44,544 nt of DNA from Prochlorococcus sp. AG-436-K22 (lineage in GTDB: Bacteria; Cyanobacteriota; Cyanobacteriia; PCC-6307; Cyanobiaceae), in assembly GCA_003212555.1 (NCBI GenBank), contig QCPK01000008.1:1-44544 (forward strand). Direction: 5' to 3'. This document shows positions 43,425 through 44,544 of this stretch, piece by piece. A program made the position numbers and the translations under genes. A model generated the notes under the pieces. It ran no database searches and was not told the origin of the DNA. It was given only the letters and a program-made list of their open reading frames with translations. How positions within the stretch are numbered: position 1 is the first letter of the stretch; each line of letters opens with the position of its first letter.

Positions 43425-44544
43425 TCAATTGAATTCCTCTGATGCAATTTTTGAAATTGTTGATGACCAAAATTCTACTATTGATTCATCGCTCGACTCA
43501 ACCATTATTCTAAGCAATGCTTCAGTTCCACTCTTTCTTATAAATATTCGACCTTCTTGACCCATTGCTAATTCGGCTTTCTTAACAGATGTTTGAAATT
43601 TTCTTGACTGACCCAAAAAGTCTTTATTAATTCTTGGATTTATAGGAACATTTATTAGTTTTTGAGGATAAGGTTTGAAACTTTGGTCCACCAATCCTTC
43701 AAGCTTTAATCCTTTTTTTTTGCATATGTTAGAAATCTGTAGAGCTGTCAAAAAACCATCACCAGACAATCCATTTATTGTTGACAAAATATGACCTGAC
43801 TGCTCTCCCCCTAAAGCTGCTTGTTTTTCTACCATTACTTTGTGCACATTTTGATCCCCAACTGGAGTTCTTTCTAGAATTCCACCTTGAGTAATCCATG
43901 CTTTTTCAAAACCTAGATTGGACATAACAGTTGAGACAAGTCTGTGATCTGGAAGCGCGTTTTTTTCTTTTAGAGCCGATCCCCATAAATAAAGAATATT
44001 GTCCCCATCAACAACACGTCCTCTTCCATCTATTGCAATCATCCGATCCGCATCACCATCAAATGCGAATCCAATCTCAGATTTTGTTTCTAACACTGCT
44101 CTCTGAATCTCTGCAAGGTGAGTAGAACCACAGTTGACATTTATTTGGTTTCCATTTGGTTTTGCGTTCAGGCTTGTGACCTTAGCCCCAAGTGCCTGGA
44201 ACAAGCTTTCTCCACATGCAGTAGCAGAACCCCAACATAAATCTAGAACAATAGGCGTGCCTTTTAAATCTTCTATTTCAAGCGTTTGAATTAGACTTTC
44301 TTCATATTCTTTGAGTAATTCATAGCGACAAATGCAATTATTTCTGGTGTGGGAAATAATTCGTGACTTCTCTTGCAACCCCTTGTCAATAATACTTTTC
44401 TTTTGTGAAGAAAGCTTCTCTCCATTGAAGTCAAATATTTTTATCCCATTATCCTCTGGTGGATTATGACTTGCAGAGACCATGAAGCCTCCAGCAGCAT
44501 CATATTTCTTGATTAAAAGAGGTACGGCAGGGGTCGGACATAGT
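43425..44544 (-). CDS. glmM: Phosphoglucosamine mutase, 5' end cut by window edge
   Basis: GlmM converts glucosamine-6-phosphate to glucosamine-1-phosphate for peptidoglycan and lipopolysaccharide. The visible 3' part contains the active-site serine loop FMVSASHNPPEDNGIKIFDF, the metal loop FDGDADRMIAIDG, the sugar-binding GGEQSGHI and the phosphate loop IRKSGTEALLRIM. The frame continues upstream past the Met at 44483 to the window edge (reading LCPTPAVPLLIKKYDAAGGF), so that Met is not the start. About 80 to 100 N-terminal residues are outside the window. Confidence 0.95.
   Translation of the reverse strand, partial: LCPTPAVPLLIKKYDAAGGFMVSASHNPPEDNGIKIFDFNGEKLSSQKKSIIDKGLQEKSRIISHTRNNCICRYELLKEYEESLIQTLEIEDLKGTPIVLDLCWGSATACGESLFQALGAKVTSLNAKPNGNQINVNCGSTHLAEIQRAVLETKSEIGFAFDGDADRMIAIDGRGRVVDGDNILYLWGSALKEKNALPDHRLVSTVMSNLGFEKAWITQGGILERTPVGDQNVHKVMVEKQAALGGEQSGHILSTINGLSGDGFLTALQISNICKKKGLKLEGLVDQSFKPYPQKLINVPINPRINKDFLGQSRKFQTSVKKAELAMGQEGRIFIRKSGTEALLRIMVESSDESIVEFWSSTISKIASEEFN

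Overview
The window looks like chromosomal DNA from Prochlorococcus, probably a low-light-type strain. It is AT-rich, densely packed and syntenic with picocyanobacterial core genome. It holds psbA, psbO, crtR, hemB, CP12, Ycf20- and Ycf66-type proteins, and the bicA/sbtA bicarbonate-transporter set. The strongest organism marker is D1: it carries Met at the position equivalent to Val205 and Cys at the position equivalent to Gly282, the two changes reported for divinyl-chlorophyll photosystem II of Prochlorococcus. I see no insertion sequences, phage genes, CRISPR arrays or obviously foreign islands.

Layout. 1-6276 (minus strand) is a gloA-clpB-secE-nusG-rplK-rplA-rplJ run, with a likely L10 autoregulatory leader before rplJ, which the window edge cuts. 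6423-11377 has eno, an ABC1/UbiB kinase gene coupled to a small coiled-coil gene, a gene-poor stretch of about 670 bases, and a thioredoxin-reductase-like flavoprotein whose NADPH site is degenerate. 11389-14396 (minus) is a carbon-uptake cluster in the order bicA-like SulP, sbtA-like, sbtB-like. 14549-20985 (plus) holds a DnaJ-like gene, hemB, a glyoxalase-fold gene, mutS2, obg and a small unknown; an unlisted 41-codon ORF lies antisense in the mutS2-obg gap. A perfect palindromic terminator separates this block from CP12 on the other strand. 21433-24074 has a DUF2301 membrane protein, a glutathionyl-hydroquinone-reductase-like protein and an aspartoacylase-like protein. 24473-26812 carries psbA and aroC. 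26931-33297 (minus) carries the DUF2555 gene, coaBC, psbO, sat, ftsH and eda in transcription order. 33526-44544 is mixed housekeeping: Ycf20-like, mpg-pyrB, creatininase-family gene-gatC, crtR, tRNA-Leu(UAG), Ycf66-like, ileS, DUF3177, trmB, and glmM cut by the right edge.

How the genes work together. Several act around photosynthesis and carbon fixation: psbA and psbO (water oxidation), ftsH (family includes D1-repair proteases), bicA/sbtA/sbtB (bicarbonate supply), CP12 (dark control of GAPDH and PRK), hemB (tetrapyrroles), crtR (zeaxanthin), and eno and eda (sugar breakdown). The flavoprotein at 10421-11377 fits the ferredoxin-dependent flavin thioredoxin reductase class, which would link photosynthetic electrons to targets such as CP12.

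Less ordinary observations are the degenerate NADPH site in that reductase, an SbtB-like protein without the C-terminal redox segment, a CP12 without its N-terminal cysteine pair, a 19-bp-arm perfect inverted repeat inside a coding region just before gatC, and two candidate small proteins. I found no convincing multi-gene novel system. All coordinates were read by eye, without alignment or folding software.
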